Positions 21,166-30,051 of a stretch of DNA of 64,000 nucleotides are shown piece after piece. The stretch's first letter is position 1, and each line of letters opens with the position of its first letter. The notes below the pieces were generated by a model that saw nothing but the letters and a program-made list of their open reading frames with translations, had not been told where the DNA came from and searched no databases. The DNA lies in NCBI RefSeq assembly GCF_003626635.1, contig NZ_RAZT01000002.1, positions 248,001-312,000 on the forward strand, in the 5' to 3' direction. Source of the DNA: Micromonospora musae. Lineage in GTDB: Bacteria > Actinomycetota > Actinomycetes > Mycobacteriales > Micromonosporaceae. A program made the translations under genes and the position numbers.

Positions 21166-21358
21166 CGATGCTGCACATTCCTGGCGGCTCCGCCCACGCC
21201 CGACGGGGCCGCACCGTCCTCGGCGTCGCACGGCTCCGCGCCGCACGGCACCGCACCGCACCGACCGTGGAGGGCCTGCGGGCACAGCCGCGCGGGCACC
21301 GCGCTGGCGGTGGGCCGGAGCGGGGACCTGCCGGGGGCGCCCGGGCGGCGGGTGGGCG

Positions 21359-21364
21359 TACCGT
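21359..21364 (+). promoter_or_regulatory. -10 box, leaderless promoter of the gene at 21371
   Basis: TACCGT ends exactly 6 nt before GTG 21371, which supports that start codon. Confidence 0.45.
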
Positions 21365-21370
21365 CGGGGC

Positions 21371-21838
21371 GTGAGCGGCGACGACGGCCTGGACTTTGCG
21401 CAGCGGCAACGGCGGGCGGCCCGGGTCCACGCGGAGGCCGACGCCCGGCGGCGCGCGGCTGAGCACGCGGAAGCCGCGGAGATCGTGGCCTGGTTCGTGA
21501 CCGAGGCGGAGCGGCGGGGCCTGCGACCGACCCCGCTGACCGCCCGCTCCTACGCTGGCCGGGGCAGGTACCGGACACGGCTCACCGGCTGGTACGTGGA
21601 CCGGGCGCGGACCCGGGCGGTCGACGTCGACGGGCGGTGGCACCTGCTGACCGTGCCGGGTGGGCTGCGAGCTCGGCTGCTCGGCGCCGAGCCCGAACCC
21701 GGCACGCCACCGCTGATCGTCGGCGAGGGCGGGCGCGACGGGGAGTCGATCCCGCTGCGGACCTTGCTCAGCCGGCGGTTGGACGCCGGGAACGACGAGC
21801 CAGGTTCCACCACCAGAGCTGCTGCACGGCGAGCGTGA
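21371..21838 (+). CDS. hypothetical actinobacterial protein
   Basis: This 155-residue soluble protein is not recognised. Its N-terminal half is highly charged and probably a long helix (FAQRQRRAARVHAEADARRR, AAEIVAWFVTEAERRG). The middle looks like a small beta domain (GRYRTRLTGWYVDRA, RAVDVDGRWHLLTVPGG), possibly nucleic-acid or ligand binding. The last ~24 codons overlap the end of the convergent DUF389 pseudogene. The GTG start is supported by the TACCGT box 6 nt upstream. Codon use is like its neighbours. Confidence 0.6.
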   Translation: MSGDDGLDFAQRQRRAARVHAEADARRRAAEHAEAAEIVAWFVTEAERRGLRPTPLTARSYAGRGRYRTRLTGWYVDRARTRAVDVDGRWHLLTVPGGLRARLLGAEPEPGTPPLIVGEGGRDGESIPLRTLLSRRLDAGNDEPGSTTRAAARRA

Positions 21839-22716
21839 GCAGCCCCGCCAACACGATCGCGCAGAGATTGATCACTAGCTGGAGCGCGGAGCCGGAGGCC
21901 TCGTCCCACACCCCATAGGCAGCGGCGACCGCGACGTTGGCGGCGGCCGGCACGGTCGTCACGGAGATCAGCAGCCCGACCAGGCTGCCCGACTTCTTCG
22001 AGGTGAGCGAGAGCATGCCGGCCACGCCGGCGAGCAGGCCCACCACCCAGGAGAGCGCGTCGGGTCGCCAGATGAAGTCGGTCAACGGGCGCTCCACCAG
22101 CAACATCTGCCGATCGACCAGGCCAGCGGCGGTCAGCGCCCAGGTGCTGACCGCCGTCGCCACCACGGCAGCGAGGAAACCCACCAGCAGGGCCAGCAGC
22201 GACCTGCCGATGGTGCCCGGCCGGCGGCGCAGCAGCCCGACGCAGAGCGCCGCGAGCGGGCCGAACTCCGGACCGACCACCATCGCGCCGACCACAAGGA
22301 TCGGCTGATCAAGCAACACGCCGATCCCGGCGATCATGGTAGCCACGATGATCAGGACCAGGGAAGGTTCCCGAGAGCTCGGTCTGCTCACCGGTCTTCG
22401 CCGCGATCTCGTCCCAGACCACCGCGTCGGCGCCGCTACCGGGCGCCTTCTTCGCGGCCTGATCGGCAGCCGCCGAGATGCTCAGCTCGACGTCGTCGGC
22501 GGCGATCCCGCCGGTCGCCTCAACGCCGAGCAGTTACAGACCCTGAAGGACGTGGTCGGCGCTCTCCCGGACGACATCGCAGAGGATCAAGTCACCGGCG
22601 GGCTGACGGGCGGCGCCCGGTATCACCGCCAGATGGGTCACCCCCGGCTCGGCGGAGAGCAGATCGGCAACCGCGGCCGACTGGTCCGGCGCAGCGATCA
22701 CTCTCAGATGCAGCAC
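21768..22716 (-). pseudogene. DUF389 (TIGR00341-like) membrane protein gene, broken twice
   Basis: The start (GTG 22716, MLHLRVIAAPDQ) and the first 60 codons match the DUF389 soluble N-terminal domain. An in-frame TAA at 22536-22534 stops it after HVLQGL. Homologous sequence continues in the same frame (LGVEATGGIAADDVELSIS to VVWDEIAAKTGEQTELSGTF). It then needs a one-base shift at the GGG run 22361-22363, after which the polytopic domain runs on as LVLIIVATMIAGIGVLLDQP with six or so helices. Two independent lesions argue for decay rather than one sequencing error. The intact membrane part alone (22391-21768) could still be expressed but has no good start. Confidence 0.8.
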
Positions 22717-22957
22717 GTTCCCCCCCCTCGCCCGACCGGCCAGCCTGCTCCGCCCGTCCGGCCGTCCCTTCTCTGCCGCTCAGCCCGGTGATCCTACGAA
22801 GGCGCATCGGTGGCGGAGTTGGCCGTGTCCAGCTGAGCCGTTTCAAGGTTGATGGGGCGTAGCAGACTGACTGTCGCTATTCGACCCCACTGCGAAGTCT
22901 GAGCCTGATAGAACTGCTTAGACGCTTTGTCCCGAATTGTCCCTTGGAGGCCGAGCG

Positions 22958-23647
22958 GTGCCCGTACCCCAGACCGTTATCGCTCCGCCGCGCCCAGCTC
23001 GGAGCCGGCCCTACGATCGGGCCAAGCGACTGCTGGACGTGCTCGGCGCGGCGATCCTGCTCGTGCTCAGCGCGCCACTGATGGTGCTGGTGACGCTGCT
23101 GGTCGCCACCTCCCTCGGGCGGCCGGTGCTCTTCCGGCAGTGCCGCCCGGGCCGCGACGGCGCCCCCTTCGTGCTGGCGAAGTTCCGAACCATGCACCCG
23201 CCCGCCGCGAATCGTGGCCCGTTGGGCGACGGCGACCGGTTGACCCCACTTGGCCGCTGGCTGCGCGCGACCAGTCTGGACGAACTACCCACCCTCTGGA
23301 ACGTGCTGCGCGGGGAGATGAGCCTCGTCGGCCCCCGGCCGCTGCTCCCCGAGTACCTGGAGCGCTACTCCGCCCGGCAGGCCCGCCGGCACGAGGTACG
23401 GCCGGGCGTCACCGGCCTCGCGCAGGTCCGCGGCCGCAACGGCCTGGACTGGGACGAGAAGCTCGACCTCGACGTGCGGTACGTGGACAGCCGCAGCCTC
23501 CGAGTCGACCTGTCGATCCTCACCGCGACCGTGCTCACCGTGCTCCGCCGGGACGGCATCAACGCCGCGGGGAGCGCGACCGCCCACGAGTTCCTCGGCG
23601 CGCACGGCCGGCCGACGCCGGCGCAGCGGGACCGGACAGCGGTATGA
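22958..23647 (+). CDS. polyprenyl-phosphate sugar-1-phosphate transferase (PglC-like)
   Basis: The 229-residue small monotopic phosphoglycosyl transferase starts glycan assembly by moving a sugar-1-phosphate from its UDP-sugar to a polyprenyl phosphate at the inner membrane face. It has one re-entrant hydrophobic helix (LLDVLGAAILLVLSAPLMVL), then the catalytic KFRTM, TPLGRWLRATSLDELP, SLVGPRPLLPEY and RPGVTGLAQV signatures. Its short size is that of the PglC type without the PglF-like N-terminal fusion. GTG 22958 follows GGAGG; its stop overlaps the aminotransferase start (ATGA). Neighbours resembling pglE, pglD and pglF suggest its donor is a UDP-diacetamido-trideoxyhexose. Confidence 0.9.
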   Translation: MPVPQTVIAPPRPARSRPYDRAKRLLDVLGAAILLVLSAPLMVLVTLLVATSLGRPVLFRQCRPGRDGAPFVLAKFRTMHPPAANRGPLGDGDRLTPLGRWLRATSLDELPTLWNVLRGEMSLVGPRPLLPEYLERYSARQARRHEVRPGVTGLAQVRGRNGLDWDEKLDLDVRYVDSRSLRVDLSILTATVLTVLRRDGINAAGSATAHEFLGAHGRPTPAQRDRTAV

Positions 23648-24795
23648 CGAGCCAGACGGTCCACCTCTCACCGCCCGACGTCGGGCCGCTGGAGGAGTCG
23701 TACCTGATCGAGGCGCTGCGCTCGGGCTGGGTGGCACCCGCCGGCCCCGCCCTCCAGGCGTTCGAGGGCGAGGTCGCCGCGCGGGTCGGCACGGCCGGCG
23801 CGGTCGCCGTCAGCTCGGGCACGGCCGCCCTGCACCTGGCCCTGCTCGGAGTCGGCGTCGGCCCCGGCGACGTGGTCGTCGTACCCACGCTGACCTTCAT
23901 CGCCACCGCCAACGCGGTGCGGTACATCGGCGCGCGTCCGGTCTTCGTGGACTGCGACGCGCAGACCGGCAACGTGGACGTGGGACTCGTCGCCGACCTG
24001 CTGCGCCAGCTGCGCTCGCGGGGCGAGCGCGTGGGCGCGGTGATCCCGGTGGACATGTTCGGCAGCTGCGCCGACTACGCGGGGTTGGAGCCGCTCTGCG
24101 CGGAGGCCGGCGTGCCGCTGGTCGAGGACGCCGCCGAGGCGCTCGGCGCGAGCTACCGGGGCAGGTCGGCCGGCTCCTTCGGGCAGGTCGGTGCGATCTC
24201 CTTCAACGGCAACAAGATCATGACCACCTCCGGCGGCGGGATGCTGGTCTCCGACGACGCCGCCCTGCTCGCCCGGGCCCGGCACCTCTCGACCCAGGCC
24301 CGGGAGCCCACGCCGTACTACGAGCACCGGGAACTCGGCTACAACTACCGGCTGAGCAACCTGCTCGCCGCGCTCGGCCGCGCCCAACTGGTCCGCCTGG
24401 ACGGGATGATCGGCCGACGGCGGCAGCTGCGCGACCGGTACGCCAAGCTCTTCGCTCCGCTGCCGGGCGTACGGCTACTCGGCACCGAGGACTCCGACTC
24501 GAACTGCTGGCTCACCGTCATCACTGTCGACCCGGAGCGCTCCGGCTGGCGGGCCGCCGACCTGGCCGCCCACCTGGCCCGCCACGACATCGAGACCCGG
24601 CCGGTGTGGAAGCCGATGCACCTGCAACCGGTCCACGTCGGCGCGGAGAGCCTGCTGAGCGGCGCGGCGGAGCAACTCTTCGCGCACGGGCTCACCCTGC
24701 CCAGCGGCAGTGCCCTGAGCGAGCCGCAGGTCGCCCGGGTGTTCGCCGCGATCGACGAGTTCCTCGCCATGAGCGCGGGAGGGCCGGCGGCGTGA
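23644..24795 (+). CDS. PLP-dependent sugar aminotransferase, DegT/DnrJ/EryC1 family (PglE-like)
   Basis: The 383-residue fold-type I aminotransferase would place an amino group on C4 of a UDP-4-keto-6-deoxy-HexNAc, with glutamate as donor. Features include the PLP-phosphate site SSGTAALHLALLGVG, Asp in LVEDAAEALGASYRG, the Lys of FNGNKIMTTSGGG that forms the aldimine, and the C-terminal ETRPVWKPMHLQP segment typical of UDP-sugar aminotransferases. It overlaps its upstream and downstream neighbours by 4 nt each, so the three genes form one translational unit. The exact C4 stereochemistry cannot be read from sequence. Confidence 0.9.
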   Translation: MTSQTVHLSPPDVGPLEESYLIEALRSGWVAPAGPALQAFEGEVAARVGTAGAVAVSSGTAALHLALLGVGVGPGDVVVVPTLTFIATANAVRYIGARPVFVDCDAQTGNVDVGLVADLLRQLRSRGERVGAVIPVDMFGSCADYAGLEPLCAEAGVPLVEDAAEALGASYRGRSAGSFGQVGAISFNGNKIMTTSGGGMLVSDDAALLARARHLSTQAREPTPYYEHRELGYNYRLSNLLAALGRAQLVRLDGMIGRRRQLRDRYAKLFAPLPGVRLLGTEDSDSNCWLTVITVDPERSGWRAADLAAHLARHDIETRPVWKPMHLQPVHVGAESLLSGAAEQLFAHGLTLPSGSALSEPQVARVFAAIDEFLAMSAGGPAA

Positions 24796-25436
24796 CGCTC
24801 GACCTGGTGGTGGTGGGTTGCGGTGGGCACGGTCGCGAGGTGGTCACCATCGTCCGGGCCGTCAACGAGGCCGCCGAGCGGCCACTTTGGCGGCTACTCG
24901 GCGTCGTCGACGACCAGCCCAGCGAGGTGAACCTGAAGCGGCTGCAGCGGCTCGACGTGCCGTACCTCGGCGGGATCGACCGGCTGCGGGACGCGCCGGG
25001 CGAGCTGCACCACGTGATCGGCATCGGCGACCCGCAGGTCCGGCGCACGGTCGGCAGGCGGATCGACGGCTACGGCACGCCCGCCGCGAGCCTCGTGCAT
25101 CCGGACGCGACGATCGGCGCGGACGCGCGATGCGGGCCCGGTCTCCTGGCCTTCCCGGGGGCGCGGGTCACCACGAACGTCACCGTCGGCCGGCACGTCC
25201 ACCTCAACCAGAACGCCACGGTGGGCCACGACTGCACCTTCGCCGACTACGTCTCGGTGAACCCGCTCGCCGCCGTCTCCGGTGAATGCCACCTGGCGGA
25301 GGGCGTACTGGTCGGCACCACGGCCGCGGTGCTCCAGGGGTTGCGTATCGGCCGGGACAGCACCGTCGGGGCCGGCGCCTGCGTGGTGCGGGACGTGCCC
25401 GACCGGGCGGTGGTCAAGGGCGTACCGGCCCGCTGA
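24792..25436 (+). CDS. sugar O/N-acetyltransferase, NeuD/PglD-like left-handed beta-helix
   Basis: The 214-residue protein has an N-terminal Rossmann-like domain (LVVVGCGGHGREVVTIV) that binds the UDP-sugar and a C-terminal hexapeptide-repeat beta-helix (VHLNQNATVGHDC, PLAAVSGECHLAEGVLVG) with the catalytic His in VGHDC. This is the PglD/NeuD architecture, which acetylates the 4-amino group made by the preceding aminotransferase using acetyl-CoA. The GTG start overlaps the aminotransferase stop (GTGA). Taken with pglC-, pglE- and pglF-like neighbours it fits UDP-N,N'-diacetylbacillosamine or an isomer. Confidence 0.88.
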   Translation: MTLDLVVVGCGGHGREVVTIVRAVNEAAERPLWRLLGVVDDQPSEVNLKRLQRLDVPYLGGIDRLRDAPGELHHVIGIGDPQVRRTVGRRIDGYGTPAASLVHPDATIGADARCGPGLLAFPGARVTTNVTVGRHVHLNQNATVGHDCTFADYVSVNPLAAVSGECHLAEGVLVGTTAAVLQGLRIGRDSTVGAGACVVRDVPDRAVVKGVPAR

Positions 25437-25578
25437 CCGACGGCCGGATCGGCTCGACGATCAGTCCGGCGAAGATGAAAACGCCCAAACCGGTACGGAT
25501 GGTATGCAACAAGGACAAGGGTAGGGATTCCTTCTGCCGTGCGGTGGGAGCGGTCGGAAGACGAACAGGAGCCATTAC

Positions 25579-27453
25579 ATGCCGCAGGACACAGCGAGCA
25601 TCGAACGCACGGACCAGCGGACCCGCCGGAGCATGGCTCGGCGTCGCACCGCGGGGTTCCTCGCCACCGACACCACGGCGTGGGTGGGCGGCTTCATCAC
25701 GGCCGTCTGGACCCGGTACGAGTTCCAACTCCCCCCGTCGCAGCTCAGCCGGGCCGCGATCATCGGGGTGGGCGCCGCCGTCATGTACGTGGCGGTGGCG
25801 GCGCTGCGTCGCCTCTACAGCGGACGGCACCCTCTCGGCAGCCTTCAGGAGGTACAGGGCGTCGCGGGCACCACCATCACGACCGCCGGGATCGTGCTGC
25901 TCGGCCTCCTCCCCTCCGCCGACCGGCCGGTGCCGGCGAGCACGCCGCTGGTGGGTGGCGCGTTGGCCCTGCTCTTCATGCTCGGCGCGCGCTTCGCGTA
26001 CCGCCACCGGCGTGACCTGGCCATGCGGCCGGACGTCCGGTCGTCGACGCCGGTGCTGCTGTTCGGCATGGGCGATGCCGGGCAGGGTCTGCTCCGCGCG
26101 ATGCTCAGCGATCCGCGCGGCCGGTACCTGCCGGTCGGCGCGCTCGACGACGACCCGGACAAGCGCGACCTGCGCGTCGGCGGGGTGCGCGTGCTCGGCG
26201 GGCGACAGGACGTCGCGGCGGCGGTCCGGCGTACCGGCGCGAACTCCGTCATCTTCTCGGTGGCCAACGCCGATGCCGCGCTGATCCGCGAGATCCGCGA
26301 GGCGACCCTCCCGACCGGGGCCGCGTTCAAGGTGCTGCCCCCGGTACGGGACCTGGTCGACCACCGGATCACCGTCACCGACGTACGTGACGTGCAGATC
26401 AGCGACCTGCTCGGCCGCCGGCAGGTGGTCGGCGACCTCTCCCTGAGCACGAACGGCCTGACCGGTCGGCGGATCCTGGTCACCGGCGCGGGCGGGTCGA
26501 TCGGCTCCGAACTCTGCCGCCAGGTGATGAAGGCCGACCCGGGCGAGCTGATGATGCTGGACCGGGACGAGTCCGCCCTGCACGGCCTGCAGATGTCGCT
26601 CTCCGGCAAGGCCATGCTGGACGGGCCGGAGCTGATCCTCGCCGACCTTCGCGACGACGAGCGCATCCGCCGGATCATCCGGGAACGCCGGCCCGAGATC
26701 ATCTTCCACGCGGCGGCGCTCAAGCACCTCACGCTCCTCCAGCGCCACCCCGGTGAGGCGGTCATGACGAACGTCTGGGGCACCCTGTCGGTGCTGGACG
26801 CCTGTCAGGACGTGGCGAAGTTCGTGAACATCTCCACGGACAAGGCGGCCGACCCGATCAGCGTGCTCGGCTACTCGAAGCGGATCACCGAGCGGTTGAC
26901 CGCGCACGCCGCCTCCCGGTTCCCGGGAACCTTCCTCAGCGTCCGGTTCGGCAACGTGCTGAGCAGCCGAGGCTCCGTGGTGACCGCCTTCCAGCGGCAG
27001 ATCGAGGCCGGGAAGCCGCTGACCGTCACCCACGCGGAGGTGACCCGCTACCTGATGACCGTGCAGGAGGCCGTGCACCTGGTGCTACAGGCCGCCGAGA
27101 TCGGGCGTGACGGCGAGGCCCTGGTGCTGGACATGGGTGAGCCGGTCCGGATCGCCGATCTGGCCCGCCAGATGGCCGAGCAGGCGGCCAGCGCCGTGCC
27201 GATCGTCTACACCGGGCTGCGCCCCGGTGAGAAGCTGCACGAGGACCTCTTCGGCACCGGTGAGGTCGACACCCGGCCGTTCCACCCCCTGGTGTCGCAC
27301 GTCGCCGTGCCCGCCCTGGACCCGATGGAGGTCAGCGGGCTCGACCCGTACGCCGAGCCGGCGAAGGTGATCGAGCAGCTCACGCTCCTCTCCGCCCAGC
27401 CGGTCGGGCCGATCGTGGACAACCCGGTCGACGTACGGCTGTCGTCGCGCTGA
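25579..27453 (+). CDS. membrane NDP-sugar 4,6-dehydratase (PglF/CapD family)
   Basis: The 624-residue enzyme has four N-terminal transmembrane helices (to about residue 155), a CoA-binding-like Rossmann domain (VLLFGMGDAGQGLLRAML) and a C-terminal extended-SDR domain. That domain has GAGGSIGSE, HAAALKHL, the NISTDKAADP segment in place of the SDR Ser-Tyr-Lys order, and VRFGNVLSSRGSV. This is the PglF/WbpM/CapD layout, which turns UDP-GlcNAc into UDP-4-keto-6-deoxy-HexNAc, substrate for the aminotransferase upstream. It starts 142 bp after the pglD-like gene with its own Shine-Dalgarno (AGGAG), so it may have a separate promoter. Confidence 0.92.
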   Translation: MPQDTASIERTDQRTRRSMARRRTAGFLATDTTAWVGGFITAVWTRYEFQLPPSQLSRAAIIGVGAAVMYVAVAALRRLYSGRHPLGSLQEVQGVAGTTITTAGIVLLGLLPSADRPVPASTPLVGGALALLFMLGARFAYRHRRDLAMRPDVRSSTPVLLFGMGDAGQGLLRAMLSDPRGRYLPVGALDDDPDKRDLRVGGVRVLGGRQDVAAAVRRTGANSVIFSVANADAALIREIREATLPTGAAFKVLPPVRDLVDHRITVTDVRDVQISDLLGRRQVVGDLSLSTNGLTGRRILVTGAGGSIGSELCRQVMKADPGELMMLDRDESALHGLQMSLSGKAMLDGPELILADLRDDERIRRIIRERRPEIIFHAAALKHLTLLQRHPGEAVMTNVWGTLSVLDACQDVAKFVNISTDKAADPISVLGYSKRITERLTAHAASRFPGTFLSVRFGNVLSSRGSVVTAFQRQIEAGKPLTVTHAEVTRYLMTVQEAVHLVLQAAEIGRDGEALVLDMGEPVRIADLARQMAEQAASAVPIVYTGLRPGEKLHEDLFGTGEVDTRPFHPLVSHVAVPALDPMEVSGLDPYAEPAKVIEQLTLLSAQPVGPIVDNPVDVRLSSR

Positions 27454-27539
27454 GAGCCGGTCCCGCCGCCTCCCGGGCGACCGTCGACACGCCGGCCCGG
27501 TGCGGCGCTTCGGCGAGCGTGGCGTTTGAATCGAAACTC

Positions 27540-27545
27540 TAAAAT
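27540..27545 (+). promoter_or_regulatory. -10 box, leaderless promoter of the ABC transporter operon
   Basis: TAAAAT ends exactly 6 nt before GTG 27552, within a short AT-rich stretch. This suggests the ABC operon is transcribed separately from the sugar genes upstream. Confidence 0.5.
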
Positions 27546-27551
27546 GCGGCG

Positions 27552-28316
27552 GTGGGATCAGTCGCATTTCACCTGGACGGTCTGACCAAGGACTTCTCCG
27601 GCCGGCTCGCCGCAGACGCCGTGACGTTGCGGGTGCCGGCCGGCTCCCTCACCGGGCTCGTCGGGCCCAACGGCGCCGGCAAGACCACGTCGCTGGCGAT
27701 GGCGGTGGGGCTGCTGCGCCCCGATTTCGGCACCGCGTACGTGCACGGCGTCGACGTCTGGGCCGAACCGGTACGCGCCAAGGCGATGCTTGGCGTGCTG
27801 CCGGACGGTCTCGCCCTGCCCGAGCGGCTGACCGGCGGCGAGTTGCTGCACTACTGGGGTCTGCTCCGCGGGATGCCGCCGGCCGCCGTCCGGGACCGGG
27901 CTCGTGAGCTGCTCAGCGTGCTGGAGCTGGACGAGGCCGAGGAGCGGGGCGTCCTGGTCGTCGAGTACTCCACCGGCATGCGCAAGAAGATCGGCCTGGC
28001 GACCGCGCTGCTGCACAACCCGAAGGCGCTGGTGCTCGACGAGCCGTTCGAGGCGGTCGACCCGGTCTCGGCCCGGGTGCTGCGGCGCATCCTGCGCCGC
28101 TTCGTCGCCGCCGGCGGGGCGGTGGTGATCTCCTCGCACGTGATGGGTCTGGTCGAGGAGCTCTGCGACCGAGTCGCGATCATCGCCGGGGGGCGGGTGC
28201 TGGTCGACGGCACCCTCGACGAGGTACGCGCCGGCGCGCGCCTCGAGGACGTCTTCGTCGAGCTGGTCGGCGAGCGCGCGGCGGCGGAGGGGGAGCTGGC
28301 GTGGTTGGGCAGCTGA
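27552..28316 (+). CDS. ABC transporter ATP-binding protein
   Basis: The 254-residue ATPase has Walker A GPNGAGKTTS, the signature YSTGMRKKI, Walker B LVLDEPFEAVDP and the H-loop ISSHVMG. The degenerate signature and short length resemble ABC-2-type export or membrane-repair ATPases (CcmA/DrrA group). It drives the 558-residue permease encoded next, whose start lies 16 nt inside this gene. The substrate is unknown; it lacks the C-terminal carbohydrate domain of Wzt, so polysaccharide export is not indicated despite the setting. Confidence 0.88.
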   Translation: MGSVAFHLDGLTKDFSGRLAADAVTLRVPAGSLTGLVGPNGAGKTTSLAMAVGLLRPDFGTAYVHGVDVWAEPVRAKAMLGVLPDGLALPERLTGGELLHYWGLLRGMPPAAVRDRARELLSVLELDEAEERGVLVVEYSTGMRKKIGLATALLHNPKALVLDEPFEAVDPVSARVLRRILRRFVAAGGAVVISSHVMGLVEELCDRVAIIAGGRVLVDGTLDEVRAGARLEDVFVELVGERAAAEGELAWLGS

Positions 28317-29977
28317 TCCGCCTGACCTTCACGATCCGCCGGCACAGCCCGAGCCTCCGGCGCACCTGGGGGATCGTCCTCGGGAGCGCCGCCGTCGCCG
28401 CGACCTGGGCGGCGCTGCTCCTCGCCAGGCCGGGCGCCCGCAGCGACGTACTGACCCTGGTGTTGATCGGCTGGTTCGTGGGCTGGCTGGTGGGGCCGGT
28501 GCTCGCCTCGGGGGCGGCCGTGCTGCGTCCCGAGTACTTCACCCTGCTGCCGTTGCCGCGGCGTCGGCTGGCGGTGGGCCTGTTCGCCTCCGCGTTCGTC
28601 GGGGTCGGCGGCGCGGTGACCGCACTCGCCACCCCCGCGCTGATCGGTCACGGGGTCCGTTCGGGCTCGGCGCTCGCCGCCCTGGTGGCCCTCCCCGGCG
28701 CGCTGCTCTTCCTGGTCCTCTGCGTGGCGGTCTCCCGCACGGTCTACGCCCTGCTCGGTGCGGCGATGCGCACGCACGTCGGGGTGGAGATCGCGGCCGT
28801 GCAGTACGGCCTGCTCATCGCCACCCTGATGGTCGGCTGGCTGATCGTCTCACCGGTCCTCAACGCGGTCCCGCGCCTGCTCGACGAGGGTCTGCCCGGC
28901 ACGGCGATGAGCACCGTGCTCTCCTGGACCCCGGCCGGCTGGCCGGTACGCGCGGTCGAGGCGGCGGGCGCCGGTGACCTCGCCGGCGCGGCGGCCTGGC
29001 TCGGGTTGCTCGCCGGCGCCACCGCACTCGCGGTCGGCGCGGCGGTGGCGCTGCTCACCCCCTACGTGGGCAACCGCACGAGGCGGCGACGCCGGGCCCC
29101 GCTCGGCACACGGGTGCTCGCCCGGCCGGGGCTGCTACCGGGCAGCGAGCTCGGCGCCGTCGTCGGCAAGGAGCTGCGTTCCTGGTGGCGGGACCCGTGG
29201 CGGAGCCTGGAGATCCGCACGTCGATCTGGTTCGGGCTGTTCCTCGCGGGCTACGGCTTTATCGCCGGTGTCCCGCAGATCGCCGTCCTCGCCGGGGCCG
29301 GCGTCGCGCTGATGGTCGCGCTCAGCGGCGCCAACCTCTACGGCCAGGACGGTACGGCGCTGTGGCAGCTCGTCGTGGCACAGCATCCCCGGGCGATCCG
29401 GGCCGACGTGCGCGGACGCCAGCTCGGGCTGATCGCGTACTTCGGGCTGCCCGCGCTGCTGCTCTCCGGCGTCATGATCGTCCTGACCGGCGGTCACCAC
29501 CTGACGCTGCCCGTCTTCGCCGGCCTGGTGGCGCTGATCGGCGCCGGCAGCGGGGTCGCGGTCCTGATGTCGGTGCTGGGGGTCACCCCCGGCGTCGACC
29601 CGCATCGCCGGGTCAACGCCACCGACGCCGGGGAGAACCCGTTCGTCATCCAGGTCGCCATGTGGTTGGCGGGCACGCTGGCGGCGCCCACCGTGGTCGC
29701 GGCCGTCTTCCTGGCGACCGAACCGGGGTGGCTGCCCGGCTGGTTCCCCGCCGCGACGGTGGCCATCGCCGTGCTGAACGCCGTCGTCGCGTTCTGGGGG
29801 CTCGGCGCGCTCGCCGTCCGCCAGCTCACCAACCGCCTGCCGGAGACCTTCGCCCGGCTCCGCTACCCGGGTCTGGCCCGGCCACGGACCGGTGCCGGCT
29901 GGCTCGACTGGTTCGCCGGTCAGGCCGAGACCGAGGCGGTGAAGGCCGCCGCGGCGAAGGCCAAGTCGGGCCGCTGA
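28301..29977 (+). CDS. ABC transporter permease, large polytopic
   Basis: The 558-residue membrane protein has roughly a dozen hydrophobic helices in two halves, separated near residues 250-300 by a basic cytoplasmic linker (GNRTRRRRRAPLGTRV) and the LGAVVGKELRSWWRDPW amphipathic segment common in ABC-2 exporters. The start overlaps the ATPase gene by 16 nt, so they act together, probably as a two-subunit exporter. The C terminus is a short Lys/Ala-rich tail. No substrate can be assigned. A perfect hairpin terminates the operon. Confidence 0.8.
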   Translation: MVGQLIRLTFTIRRHSPSLRRTWGIVLGSAAVAATWAALLLARPGARSDVLTLVLIGWFVGWLVGPVLASGAAVLRPEYFTLLPLPRRRLAVGLFASAFVGVGGAVTALATPALIGHGVRSGSALAALVALPGALLFLVLCVAVSRTVYALLGAAMRTHVGVEIAAVQYGLLIATLMVGWLIVSPVLNAVPRLLDEGLPGTAMSTVLSWTPAGWPVRAVEAAGAGDLAGAAAWLGLLAGATALAVGAAVALLTPYVGNRTRRRRRAPLGTRVLARPGLLPGSELGAVVGKELRSWWRDPWRSLEIRTSIWFGLFLAGYGFIAGVPQIAVLAGAGVALMVALSGANLYGQDGTALWQLVVAQHPRAIRADVRGRQLGLIAYFGLPALLLSGVMIVLTGGHHLTLPVFAGLVALIGAGSGVAVLMSVLGVTPGVDPHRRVNATDAGENPFVIQVAMWLAGTLAAPTVVAAVFLATEPGWLPGWFPAATVAIAVLNAVVAFWGLGALAVRQLTNRLPETFARLRYPGLARPRTGAGWLDWFAGQAETEAVKAAAAKAKSGR

Positions 29978-29996
29978 GTGTCCACCGGAGACTTCC

Positions 29997-30031
29997 GGGC
30001 AGTCGCCGTTCAGAGGGAACGGCGACTGCCC
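29997..30031. terminator. bidirectional hairpin terminator
   Basis: GGGCAGTCGCCGTTC pairs perfectly with GAACGGCGACTGCCC across a 5-nt loop. It separates the ABC permease (+) from the convergent fnlC-like gene (-). Confidence 0.85.
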
Positions 30032-30051
30032 GACCTCTGCAGTACCGGCAG

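Larger units (their letters stand above)
20655..21370. other. 716-bp gene-free region with tandem arrays
   Basis: No reading frame here has a credible start, family match or codon pattern. The stretch holds a 21-bp array (20680-20763), a short CTGATG/CATCAG inverted repeat near 20978-20998, three CTGATAC-like heptads (21032-21052) and a 13-unit heptamer array (21075-21165). The right end carries the promoter of the gene at 21371. Confidence 0.6.

Noticed and set aside
21057..21643. ORFs through the heptamer array (WCLVPGA-type repeats)
   Set aside because: A 7-bp repeat yields the same odd peptide in any frame; there is no ribosome site, and the frames run into a real gene antisense.
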